Assembly: GCA_015680685.1 (NCBI GenBank)
Contig: MNCI01004529.1
Span: 3,317 to 67,316 of the forward strand
Reading direction: 5' to 3'
Length of the DNA: 64,000 nucleotides
Origin: Gnetum montanum
Lineage: Eukaryota; Streptophyta; Gnetopsida; Gnetales; Gnetaceae
The translations under genes and the position numbers were made by a program. Position 1 is the stretch's first letter; each line of letters begins with the position of its first letter. Shown here piece after piece: positions 9,601 to 20,502 of the stretch. The notes beneath the pieces were generated by a model. That model made no database searches, was not told the origin of the DNA, and was given only the letters and a program-made list of their open reading frames with translations.

Positions 9601-12099
9601 TATAGATTTTATACTATCCTCTTGAAAATTTCGATATACTTATATATTCTTTATATTTTTTATATTTTTTTCAATTTCTTTTGACTAGATAGTAGAATTT
9701 TCACTTTCTTCTAAGGATGTATTCTCATATATTTCCCTATAAATGATAGTGTTTTCTCTATTTTTTCCTTTTTCTACTACTATCAGTTTTGCTAGTCTTG
9801 TTCCATTGAAACATATCTAATGTTTCCTGCTTGCTTTTTTTTTATCCATTTTTGTGTACTTATAAAATATACAATTATTCTTTTAATGAAAAAGACTATA
9901 TTTATCATTTATTATATATCAAATTAAAACTACAAAAAAGATCCAATATATTAAATAATAACCTTTTGAAAGTACATTCTAAATGTTTTATAAAATATAA
10001 ATTGTAAGATAACTTACATCTGAATGCAACTACTTCTTTTTATTATCTCTTAGAACCTCTTATTAAACTAATTCATCTTTAACACTTACCTATAAATTAA
10101 ATTTTTTTGTTTATTTGAAAGATAGAGAAGACATTAAAAATTTATGTTATGGTTTTTTTCTGATTTTTTTTGTTTCTATTTTATTTTATTTTTTTGGCAT
10201 TTTTTATCAATAAAGAGAAGCCAAATGAACAAGGATTAGAAAATTTTCTTAAAACTCTAAATGTTAGCCTAGTGTCATGTGTTCACTCTAAAGTAATGAT
10301 AAATTGTCTTAACACTAAAGCAAATGTGCTCACTCAAAGGCCCAATGCTCATCCTAAGTAGAGTTATAAAATCTAAAATGAAATCAACCATTTCATAAAT
10401 TGAATAATCTTGATTCCATTAAATAAAGGCAATAACAATTTGATGATTTTTTTTTGTTTTATGTTAAATTTTATGCACTATGAATAATAGCTTAATAACA
10501 TATAAAAATGAAGCTAGTTAACCTACTTAAAAACCATAATTAATGGTTTCATCATTTCCTTGTAAACTTTTTGCTACCTCTATATATACTTGCTCTTTGA
10601 TGTTCTTGTTATTGTACCATAGTATGAAAACTCAACTATGCCAATATCACACCAAACACCACCAAGCCCTGCAATTAGAAACATTGTGAGCTTACTACTT
10701 TTAACCAAAGAAACCATTTTTAAAACCTTTGAAAACATAAACTAGCTTAGTTATATATTTATAATATATATGTATAAATTGGCCGAGAGAATCTTATTTG
10801 TTTACAAGTAAAAAGTTCTTTGAGTAAAAAATTTCACGACTTCTGGATGAAGAATAAGATTTAAAAACCCAAATTTTCATGCCTTCTGGACGAAGAACAA
10901 GAGTTNNNNNNNNNNNGTCAGCGTTAGTCAGCGTTATGGAAAAATTTGGCATTACTGAAATATGACTGGTAATGGCTTGTTGAGAAAGTCAATGTTAGTG
11001 AGCATTATAGACAAAGTTAGCATTACCAAAATAAGACTGGTAATGGCCTCTTAGCCAAAAATAGTGCTTTGGAATTTTTAAAGAAACATAAAAATGATGG
11101 GTTTAGAATACTAATTCATTTAAGCTAATGCCAAAACCTTGGAAAAAAATTAAATCAAAATTAACAAATTTTCCTAATTAAGCCTTAGATAAATAGTTAT
11201 ATATATATATATTAAAAACACATGGAAAGGATTCTGTTATTAACCTTTGTTTTGTATAGATAAATGATATTTGAAAAAAAAATGATATTGAAAGAATAAA
11301 CATGAGTTATTCTAATTTCTTTGCTAAAATCCTTAAAATATTTATCAAACATTTACAAGCAACTTAAAATGTAAAAGAGCAAAGAAATTACTTTTCCTTT
11401 CATGTACCTATCCTTGTACATTAAATGTGGATTTAATTCAAATATTTCGAGAAATATTATGTCCAAGAAAAATGATGTAAACATAGTATGCATTTCTAAA
11501 TGATGTAAACAAGTATCCATTTCTTGTGGTTTTCCTATGGTAATGTATCCATTTCTATGGCCATCATCAAATAGGTAACACAATTAAGTGATGTGTTAAA
11601 TTCTAATTCCTAGTTTTTTCTACATGAAATTATCTTACAATTAATAATAGGAGTAAGGATTAAAATCCTAATAAAAATATCTAATTTGAGGAATTTTCTA
11701 CACCAAAGTGGTTTAAAAGAAAATTACCATCATATGTAAAGAAAAAATAATTTGAACAAAATGGAAATTGAATGCCTAGAAACATGGAAGAAATCCTAAG
11801 CAAAATGCAACTAAAGAGATTCTTCAATCAAAGTAACCCTACAACAAATCGCTACAAGATCAAATCCCAAGAAAATCTCATGATTCTAAAGCTCTACCAA
11901 AGGTAATCAAGTATCTAACATGTTTAACATGTCCATTGCAATCAAACAAAATTCTCTTAAATACAATACATGTGGAATTACAGGGTTTCAAAGTTTGATA
12001 AATTACCTTGATTACTTTCTTATTTTAGCTAATTTAGAGAACTCGCTTGAAATTTTTCGAAACTATTTCATGTCACAAAAACTGGTATGTAGGTTTGTT
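9601..12099. other. Unassigned AT-rich DNA
   Basis: No protein-like frame longer than about 75 codons has recognisable motifs, and neither strand shows LTR termini or pol motifs. A TATA-like ctatatata (10581) precedes a 35-codon frame at about 10637 (MPISHQTPPSPAIRN...), which I cannot tell from chance. An (AT)n run lies at about 11199-11210. Short tandem repeats around the gap at 10906-10916 are listed separately. Confidence 0.5.
10826..11060. repeat. Two short tandem repeat families flanking an 11-N gap
   Basis: Left of the gap, a unit of about 40 bp occurs twice: a '(c)ttctggAtgaagaaTaag' core near 10841 and a 'cttctggAcgaagaaCaag' core near 10884. Right of it, a unit of about 70 bp (gttatggaaaaatttggcattac...gactggtaatggc) occurs twice between 10917 and 11055. 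The gap probably marks a collapsed repeat. Confidence 0.6.
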
Positions 12100-12914
12100 A
12101 GTTTACTAAAAAATCCCAATCCTATATGAAAAAAGAAAAATTTAAAGATATCTTAATCCCTATATGCAAAAAGCAAAATTTAAAGATACTTATACCATTT
12201 TAGGGCTTTCCTCCTCGTTGCAAAATTACTAAAACCCACAATCCAAAATTTAAATTAACGAAAAAAATAAAAATAAAAAATACAGGTATAAAGACTCAAA
12301 AGAAAATCAAACCATCTAGTAGTGAAATCATATTTCTATAGCTTTTAAATATAAAGCTAAAGTTCTATAAATGAAAATAGAGTAAATTCAAATTGCTTCT
12401 AAGAAAAGAAAATCTTACATGATGATTTTGTTATTCTAAATTACTTACACCAATATAATATTAAATTTCTTATAACATAAAGAAAAATGTAGAAATTAAA
12501 AAGATACAAAGTTACCCTAGTGAAAACGTTCAAGGTGAAAAACCCCAACAAAAATTGATTCCTAGATCATTAGTAGTAGCTCAACTTTAGAGGATTGAAG
12601 CTCAAGGAGAATTTACAAAAATGGGAGATGACTTCTAAGCTTTATGCTTCTTTTCAATATTTTCCATCACGAATGCTCCCTTTGAGCTTCTTATATATTT
12701 TCATAGGTTACAAAAATAAACTCATATTACAAGGGATAGGTATTTTGATTTTGGAGAAATAGGTTGGCATAACTAAAAAACAAGTATGGATGAGTTGACC
12801 ATATTAAAAATAGAAAATCAAATATGGTGGTAACCAAATATGGTAACACATGGTGATGGAGGAGCAAATAATAGATGGTGGAGAATCAAGGTAGATTTTC
12901 CTTCAACCACCTTA
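12100..12914 (-). repeat. Element D probable 3' LTR
   Basis: The right edge is inferred from a minus-strand purine tract (AAGAGGGAGAATT, about 12915-12928) followed by TTAAGGTGGTTGAAGG, a form common at PPT-LTR junctions of Tork-like Copia elements. A minus-strand TATA-like gaaaatatataag lies near 12690. The left edge is not defined. A 40-bp tandem duplication (about 12117-12190, 'aaaatttaaagata') lies near it. No second copy is in the window, so the identification rests on the junction only. Confidence 0.4.
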
Positions 12915-15192
12915 AAATTCTCCCTCTTGAAGATAAAGCTACTTGATAAACAATCCAAATCTTTCAAGAAATCAAGTTTGATGAAACCAAATGCTAATCA
13001 GCACCAAAGAAACTTTGCAACAAGTGTTGACTTAGTAAGTATGTCTATAGGATTTTCTTCAATAGATATATTATTCAAAAGAATCCTATGCTTTTAAATT
13101 TCCTTCTATATATAGTGATACATAATTTCAATGTGCTTCATTTAGACATGAAAAGTTGGATTCTTGGATATGCTAATAGTGCTTTGACTATCACTGCCAA
13201 TATTTATAGGATTTTGAGTGATGCCAAGTTTAACTATTAGCTTTTAAAGCCATATAGCCTCTTTGAATGCTAAATTAGCAGTAGCATGTTTAGCTTTAGT
13301 GGTAGATTGAGCAACACAAGATTTTTTCTAACTTTTTTATGAAACAACATCACCAAAGAGATTAAACACATATTCATTGATAGATTTTCTACTATCAATA
13401 TCAATACCCCAATCTACATCAACAAAGCCATGAAGTCTAATGGAATCATTTTTATAACAAATCCCATAATTTGTAGTACATGAAAATATTGAAAGACTTG
13501 CTTCACCAAAATCCAATGTTTTTTCCTAAATTAGATATATACCTGCTAAGTTTTTCAACTATGTAAGAAATATCAAGTCTAGTAGAGCATTGCATATATT
13601 AAACTGCCAATAGCACAAGCATATGAAATTTTAACCATGAGCTCTTTTTGTTCTCTTATCTTTGGGCATTGTTCAATTGAAAGTTTGATACCAGTTTCAC
13701 AATGTGTAGTCACAAGCTTGCAATCTTACATATTAAACTTTTTAAAGATATTTTCAACATATGCAAACTATTAGAGCCAAAGCCTTTTATGAGCTCTATC
13801 TCTTTAAATTCCATAAATTTTTTGTTTAGAACCAAGATTCTTCTTTTTAAACTGAGAACATACATGAATTTTTAACTCCTAAATATCATGTATGTTATTA
13901 ATTGCTATTGACATGTCATCAACATATAGTAGCAAGATAACATATTTTTCACTTGTATGTTTAACATACATACAAGAGTCTTTAATACTTCTAATGAAGC
14001 CAATGTTTAATATGTGGTCATTAAACTTTTTATTCCACATCCTTAATTCTTGTTTAAGCCCATATAATGATTTTAATAATCAATGCATCATATGCTCTTT
14101 TCCTTTTATTTCATATCCTTTAGGTTAAAGCATATATGTTTCTTCCTGAAGATCACCATTGAGGAATATTGTTTTTACATCCATTTTTTCAAGTTCAATA
14201 TCATAAATAGTTGTGATAGATAACTATTATCTTATGGATGTTAATTTTACTACTGGAGAGAAGATTTCATCATAATCAATCCTCTTTTTCTAAGAATATC
14301 CTTTAGCTACAAGTAGTGCTTTATATTGATTTCCAAATTTTATTTTGTACACCCATTTATTTTCAATGGGTTTTCTCTCTAATGGAAGCTCAATTAATTC
14401 CCAACTTTTAATTTTGTTAATTGATGACATTTCTACATCCATTGCCTATTTTCACTTTGCATTTTACATAGACGAACATGTTTCATCATATGTTAATGGC
14501 TCATTATTTTCAATAAACAACAAATATTCTTCTAAATGTGAAGTAATATTCTTATACATGTTGAATGACTTAAAAGATCCTCTTCACTTTATTGTTCATG
14601 TAAACTATTTTCTTCCTCTTCATGTGTTATATCTTCATCTAGCATACTATCACCATCCTATTCACTAGGGGTAACATCCCTAGTTGAGGCAAGATAATCC
14701 TTAGGATTTTCAATAATTTCAATAGGTACATACTCAAGAGTTACAACATTTTAGAGATTTTTTGTACTTGAAGGTTCCTCCTTCAGAGAGCCATATTTTT
14801 ATCTAAAGATGATGTCTCGACTATAAATAACCCTTTTAGTTTCTAGGTTATATAATTTATAAGCTTTTACACCATTCATACCTAAGAAAATGCATTTTAT
14901 AGACTTGCAATCTAATTTTAACCTATTATATTTTGGAACATGTACATAGGCTTCACAACCAAAAATCTTCAAATAATTTAAATTGATGGATTTTCCACTC
15001 CAAACTTTCTCTAGAATTTTCCTATCAAGTGTTGATGAAGCAAATCTATTGATAAGATAACAATAAATCATTATTGTGTCATCCCAAAAGCACTTGTTAA
15101 GACTCGATTCACTTAGCATACATCTAGCACATTCCATCAATGTTCAATTGAAGCATTATGCTACTTCATTTTTTTAGGAGTCCATGGAATGA
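12915..15192 (-). pseudogene. Element D Copia integrase-RT-RNase H, broken
   Basis: Minus-strand order from 15192 down: the integrase middle and C-terminal part (TPWTPKK..., then 14799-15140 with NRFASSTLDRKILEKVWSGK and IFGCEAYVHVPKYNRLKLDC); RT start (DEIFSPVVKLTSIR near 14270, MDVKTIFLNGDLQEETYM near 14170); RT catalytic LLYVDDMSIAI near 13905-13935, with both aspartates kept; and RNase H (SDSQSTISISKNPTFH, then MKHIEIMYHYI) near 13110-13190. Many stops and shifts separate these blocks. The upstream gag, protease and integrase N-terminus are missing because B2 inserted at 15193; they should lie beyond the far end of B2. Confidence 0.85.
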
Positions 15193-16031
15193 TGATGAGC
15201 AGTGAGTCTCTCCTACACCCAACCATACGAACCAAAAGTATGCACTAGAAATATGGTAAAATTCTATGGACTTAGTCTTTCTAACTTACACTTGTGTCAT
15301 CAGTACGTATGATTAAATGTGAGTTAACTTATGATAATTATTTATATTTATATTTTCATATATTCTTTATCATGATGTATAAATGAGTAGATAAAGATTT
15401 AATAATTAATTAGTTAACTACTTAACTAATCTAGTAACTAACTATCCTAACATAAGTAGTCATTCCCACTTACTGTACACATCCCAAACTCATATCAACA
15501 CTACTGAGTTACCAAGTGGACATTACTGGATGTACCAAATACCCACTACTGGGATACCATGTATAATACATTATGTTCAAAGTGTTCATACTTATGTATT
15601 TATGATTAAGTATATCAACTAATTAAAACTATGAAAAGTAAAGTGAATTAAAAGTAAAGTGAAAATAACAAATATTAAACTATTCCAAGTGATGTAATGA
15701 CTATCATGAATTTCATCTTTATTTCCTTTCACACAAATATATTCAGGTATATGGTGTTTGAATAACGCTTCATAGAATCTCTTTAATTCACACTACAAGC
15801 ACTCAGAGGGAAAATATTCTAACTCTAGAGAATCTAAACCGCAAGGGCTTTGCTATGCTACTAAACTCATATGTCATAAATGTGGGTAACTATTGCATTT
15901 ATATAGGCTTTACTTGCATTAGCATCGAGGCATCTACGTCAATGCATGTAACCATGCATCAATAGGGATATGTCAATAGGGCTACATCAATGTATGTCCA
16001 TCGATGCAGCTTCTCAACTTATGATTCATCA
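15193..16031 (-). repeat. B2 3' LTR
   Basis: Plus-strand ends are TGATGAGCAGTGAG and ATGATTCATCA. The left end is the reverse complement of the common A/B LTR terminus (GGTTG(G/A)GTGTAGG...CTCATCA). On the minus strand U3 comes first, with the CATYGATG box array, then TATATAAA (15898-15905). A PPT-like tract (minus TGGGGGTA) precedes it at 16032-16039, proving a 3' LTR. Confidence 0.85.
15923..16004 (-). promoter_or_regulatory. Phased six-box CATYGATG array in B2 U3
   Basis: Plus-strand core positions are 15923 (CATCGA), 15937 (CGTCAA), 15957 (CATCAA), 15971 (TGTCAA), 15985 (CATCAA) and 15999 (CATCGA). Read in the element's direction the spacings are 14, 14, 14, 20 and 14 bp, identical to the GATATC array of A1. 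The last box ends 17 bp before the minus-strand TATA (15905-15898). It is a probable cluster of binding sites for a dimeric host factor controlling LTR transcription (inference). Confidence 0.7.
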
Positions 16032-16066
16032 TACCCCCATGATTAACTAAAAACTTGTCCTCGAGT
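16032..16066 (-). other. B2 polypurine tract and CTCGAGGAC hairpin
   Basis: On the minus strand CATGGGGGTA abuts the LTR start TGATGAATC. About 14 bp upstream is ACTCGAGGACAAGT (16053-16066), a 5-bp stem with one G-U pair and an AGGA loop. A1 has the perfectly paired form at 27869-27882. The pairing of this motif with the PPT is typical of Athila-like elements. Confidence 0.65.
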
Positions 16067-16199
16067 AAACAAAACTAGAATTAAGTTTCATACAAAATTT
16101 GGGGAAGTATAGAATTTATTGACTACTAAACAAATAGATAGATTGACTAATTGAATCTACTAACTTTGAGTACTAGATTGTATGGGATTACAAAAATTA

Positions 16200-19095
16200 A
16201 TGTCCATTATAACAAAATTGGACACTTTATAAAGGTGTTAATAGGTGTTTCAAAGTTACTAAAGATGAGGTGAATTCTCAAATAGTTCTTAGAGGTGGAG
16301 GCTCTTATTGTGATAAAGATCCTTCGCTAGGTTCTAGTGCTAGTGGTGGTGGAGGCTAAGGCTAACTTGCTATTGCTACTACCAGTAATGCTTTCATATT
16401 CTCTTCCATGCTACATGGATCGTAGACAATCCACATGGCTCCTTTAATACAAGCTAGAGCAAGAATGTCCCATGGGCATAGCATCAAAGGAAACAACTCC
16501 TTCGAGTTGACAAACCATTCTACGAATTATTTACATTCAATGTTAAACATCTACTAGGATCTGTAGCTCATGGTAGTTATTCATCTACCTATCTAGGTTC
16601 TTAGCAATATATTATTAATGAGTGAATCTACTCCTAAGAACTTTAAGCTTTGTATTGACTATCTTCAATTTCTTCTTAGTCTCCTTGTGATGCTTGAATT
16701 CCACCTCATATAAGGGGTAGGAATTAGCCACTTGTTTTTCCAACCTGGTCCTTGGTGTTCCTCCTATTAGCATAGCTAGGTTTGCATAGCAGAGGTTGTC
16801 AAGCTTTATGTATTCCATCATCTCCTTAATCTACAAATCCTTTAGGTAGATTTCTACCTCATTATACGTGTTTATTCCATCAAAGATGGGCTACCATATA
16901 TTGCCTCTTTGTTGAAATTGTTGGACAACCTCATTCATCTTTGCCTTTGCCAATTGGATTCCCTTCTTATTAACCTCCTTAAGAAGCCAAACCTAGTTCC
17001 TATAATGATTCTTTACATGTTTGAATTTTAGGGCTTCATTTTTCCAGGTGGCTACCTCAATGGCTATTTTCTAATGAAGCAGATAAACTTCCTTTATTAA
17101 GAGATTTATGTTTTCCACTACCAACCTCCTCAAATCAAGGTTCACCTTAGCTAGCTACTTATACTATTGGTGAATGAATTTGACCATTTGGTCCTTCTAT
17201 TACTTAACATTCCATAGGCGATGATTATTTTTTGTAAGAACCAAGTTTTCCTTGCAGACTTGTGATGGGTCCTTATTAGTGTTGAAGGCCATGGCCTTTG
17301 ATAAAGATGTATTACTGACTATTATCTTCACATTCTCAACCTCTCATAATCCATGCTAAAGCTATTAAAAAGCTTCATCCCTAGTGAGTTTTGGGCCAAG
17401 AATAGCAAGGTTAGAGAGATAGGCCCTTAATTCAACAACCTCAATAACCAACCATTGGTTCTCAATCATTTCTACCCTTAGTTGAACATTGACAATGAGG
17501 AGTTTTCCCTTCATCTCTAGTAACTATGACTGGGTTATAGTAATTTCATCTAGAAGATTAAAGATCTTCAAACGTCATTGCCTACCAATCATTCCAATAC
17601 TTCTTCGTGTTGGGTAGCGCTTCGCAAACCACTTATTGCTCTTGTAGACATCTAGATATCTATCATTATGGTAATGTTTGGCACAACCACCGTAGAAGCA
17701 TTCAGGGCTTCAACTACCCTATCAACCATCACTTCTACTAATGTCTCCTATTCTTGGTGTTACATCAATAGAATAGTTGCCCCTTGCCTTCCTTCAATTG
17801 AATTGATAAAGTTATAACATTCCTTGAAATTTCATGGAATTTTTATCTAGGGATGGACATTGTAACTTCTCAAGTACATGTATTTATCCTTGTAGGTGCA
17901 TGGTCTCTTTATGCTAAGAATAATGGAATGGTTTCTTGGTCTAGCCAACTGATGGTTCTTGTGACCTCATTAAGATGGATTAGGATTGGATGGTAAATAA
18001 ATGGTTCCCCACTATCTATTAAGCCTTATTTTTACTGTATCTATTACTCACATTATTTCTAGAGCCTTTTTTTAGCTACAAGCACCTCCGATATGGTTTC
18101 TCTTATAGGTGGTGGTGGTGGTGGCATCTCCTCTTCTTGTAACTTGGCTACTACTTTATCCTTCATAATTTTATATCATGATACAATAGGATCATGATGA
18201 ACCATGTCATTGGCATATCATGCTATGCATCCCTTTTTGCATAGCTTTCTAATCAAACATGAAAAGGGAAGCATCTTTCTTCCCTTCTCATTCTCCTTGA
18301 AATATTTTTCTATCTCTAAATAGATTAACTAGGGAATGTTAACAAGAAATCTTTCACTTAAAGCAATGCATGCATCGGCAAAGAAGATAGTTACCTTGGT
18401 TGGCCTCACTATTGGATTTAGGTGATAGGTCACAATCTTGAAGTATGCTCATTCTGCCTTGGTTAGTGCATCATTCTCCTTATGGTTCACCCCATAGTAG
18501 TGTTGAATTCATTCCTTTTTGGCTTTTGGATTTTCTTGGATCAAAATCTCTGCCAACTTTGCCTTGGTTTTAGGAAAACTAAGGACTTCTGTGATGGCCT
18601 CAACTGAGTAGGAGATTATGATATCTTTAATCTTTATAGATGCATCTCCCTGATAGTTATTCTAGAAGAGATAAGCCTTCCCCATGTACCATTCTCCATT
18701 GGTGGAGGGAATGCACCACATAGAAGACCACTATAATTGGGTGTAGACATCTTTGAATGCCAACTCCAAGAAGGATCCAAAGTTCAAGTCTTAGAGAATA
18801 GATTCTAAACCTCCTTGGATCTTATCTTCAATGCATAGGCCTTCGTGAGGGTGACTTTGAGATTAGGCCTTAGCCTAGGAGCTTCATCCTACATGGACTA
18901 ATCAGTCTCTATGGTGGGAACCTACCAAACAAATTCCACTTTGGGCTCTTCTTGAAGAGGTCTCATTGCATGTGTTGCTTCAACTGCTTGCTCTTGGGGT
19001 TATTTTGATTATTGTTGTTAGTCCCTTCCTCTTTGTGGCTACTTCTCCCTAGGATGTGAAGGTCCTCCTACTTGTAATCCTCTCTTCAGCATCAT
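16200..19095 (-). pseudogene. B2 ORF2 (accessory protein in env-like position), broken
   Basis: The start is placed at 19095 because MMLKRGLQVGGPS aligns with the A1 ORF2 start MVLKHGQQEGPSQ. Downstream the frame is repeatedly broken, but homology to A1 continues to the C-terminal coiled coil: the 68-codon frame at 16615-16821 (ANLAMLIGG...TRLEKQVANSYPLYE...KKLKIVNTKLKVL) matches A1 ANLAMLTARYLRIELEKQVV. It lies between the spacer and the 3' LTR, the position of env-like genes in Athila elements. The acceptor before the ATG reads ACAA rather than the GCAG of A1/A2. The C-terminal limit is approximate. Confidence 0.65.
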
Positions 19096-19500
19096 TTGTG
19101 ATCACAAATGTAACCTAGGATTAGTTAGTTAGTTTTTTTTACTTTGTAACTCTTAAATTATTGGTACCTTTCTTACTAGATTAGGTTATAGTCAAGCTTG
19201 TTTGTGATCTTGGTAGGGAATATTATTTTAATTATTAGCTACTAGAGTTTGTTTTTCATGTTTGATCCACTTAGGATTTGTAATTTAATATTATTTTAAT
19301 GGGTAAACCTTTGGGTAGTTGAAAACATTTTGAATTTTTTTTTTCAAAAAACTAAAGGTTTATGGCCTCCATGACATAAAGCTTACTTCTGATAGCTAGA
19401 AGATTGAAGAATGAGGTGAATCAGGTGAGTGGTGCAAGAGTTATGGTGCTTAGAAGGTCTCTTAGGCTCAAAAAAATTGAAAAAAACTCCTTTGGCATTT
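19096..19500 (-). other. B2 spacer immediately upstream of ORF2
   Basis: On the minus strand this is about 400 bases of noncoding sequence between the A1 insertion and the ORF2 ATG. Near the ATG it reads CTAACTAATCC...GTGATCACAA, the counterpart of the branch-point and acceptor region of A1, but without a terminal AG. A1 inserted at its right edge. Confidence 0.6.
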
Positions 19501-20369
19501 TGATGAATCGTAATTCATTAGGCTCCAATATCGGACTTGTGATATCGCGTACACAATATTGGGTATGCGATATCACAACCTAGTTAGCGATATTGGATGC
19601 ACGATATTGTGACTCTTGTTCAAGCCTATAAATACACATTTAGGCGCAAGAAGTTGAAAGTAAGTTTTTAGAGTTAGTCAATAATTCATTTTAGAAGTTA
19701 GCTTTCATTTTTAGTTCTTCTCAACCCTTTTCCCCTAGTGCATGCCTGCAGTGTGATGATTGTAATTGTATGGCACCTTCATTCAAGTGTGACGTACTTG
19801 GACATGCACATGACCAAAAATAAATATCGAGATTACTTCATCATTACAACATTCACTTAGTTAATTATTTAACTATTATTTATTACTTTCATAATTAATC
19901 TCTCTCTACCTTCTTCTCCTATCCCTATTAGTGAATGCAGAATGAGTATGACCTAATCATGAGCATTTAAGTGTGACTAGTTGGTATCCTAGTAGCACAC
20001 CTAGGACATGTGTTTGGTATTCCCAGCAGTAGTACATGAGGTCCAAGATGTGTACAGATGATTAAGGGATGGATACTCATCACACTTAGGCTATCTTAGA
20101 CTCTCTCTCTCTTTTCCTCCTAGCTTAATTAAAGTTATTTTCCATTTCCTCTAGGAGTAGCACTAGGTTAGAAACCACATCATACACCTCACTCTAGACT
20201 AAACCATATGTGACAAAGCATATACTAGTCTAGGTGGGAAGACAACAGACTATGATCAATGAGTAATTATCTAGATACCACAACTAGCTCGTCTACAGAG
20301 TTCAATCGAATCATGCGTAAAACACTCGTATTTGTATGGTTGAGTGTAGGGGTACCTCACCACTCATCA
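19501..20369 (+). repeat. A1 5' LTR
   Basis: TGATGAATCG...CCACTCATCA, identical in length to the 3' LTR. U3 has the six-box array, a TATAAATA at 19627-19634, and a probable polyadenylation-type aataaa near 19821 in the R/U5 part. It is followed directly by the primer site. Confidence 0.9.
19527..19634 (+). promoter_or_regulatory. A1 5' LTR promoter: six phased RATATY boxes plus TATA
   Basis: Boxes start at 19527 (AATATC), 19541 (GATATC), 19555 (AATATT), 19569 (GATATC), 19589 (GATATT) and 19603 (GATATT): spacings 14, 14, 14, 20, 14. TATAAATA starts 18 bp after the last box. The 3' LTR keeps exactly the same register (27929, 27943, 27957, 27971, 27991, 28005; TATA at 28029), even where individual boxes have mutated. 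The regular spacing suggests cooperative factor binding on one DNA face or around a fixed complex (inference). Confidence 0.75.
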
Positions 20370-20389
20370 TTGGCACCATTGTCGAGGAC
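20370..20389 (+). other. A1 primer-binding site, tRNA-Asp type
   Basis: TTGGCACCATTGTCGAGGAC immediately follows the LTR end. It matches the tRNA-Asp primer site TTGGCGCCGTTGCCGGGGAC apart from four transitions, consistent with decay of methylated CpG/CHG sites. Confidence 0.8.
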
Positions 20390-20502
20390 GGTGCTAGTTA
20401 TTTAGATTATTTATATCACACAAGATTGTTGTAACAAAGTATTTCTGATATATCTCTTAGAAAAGAAATTAATTTTAATTAAGTCACACACAGTTCACAA
20501 CA

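Noticed and set aside
10581-10740. TATA-like sequence followed by a 35-codon ORF, as a small gene
   Set aside because: AT-rich background makes TATA runs common, and the peptide matches no small-peptide family I know.
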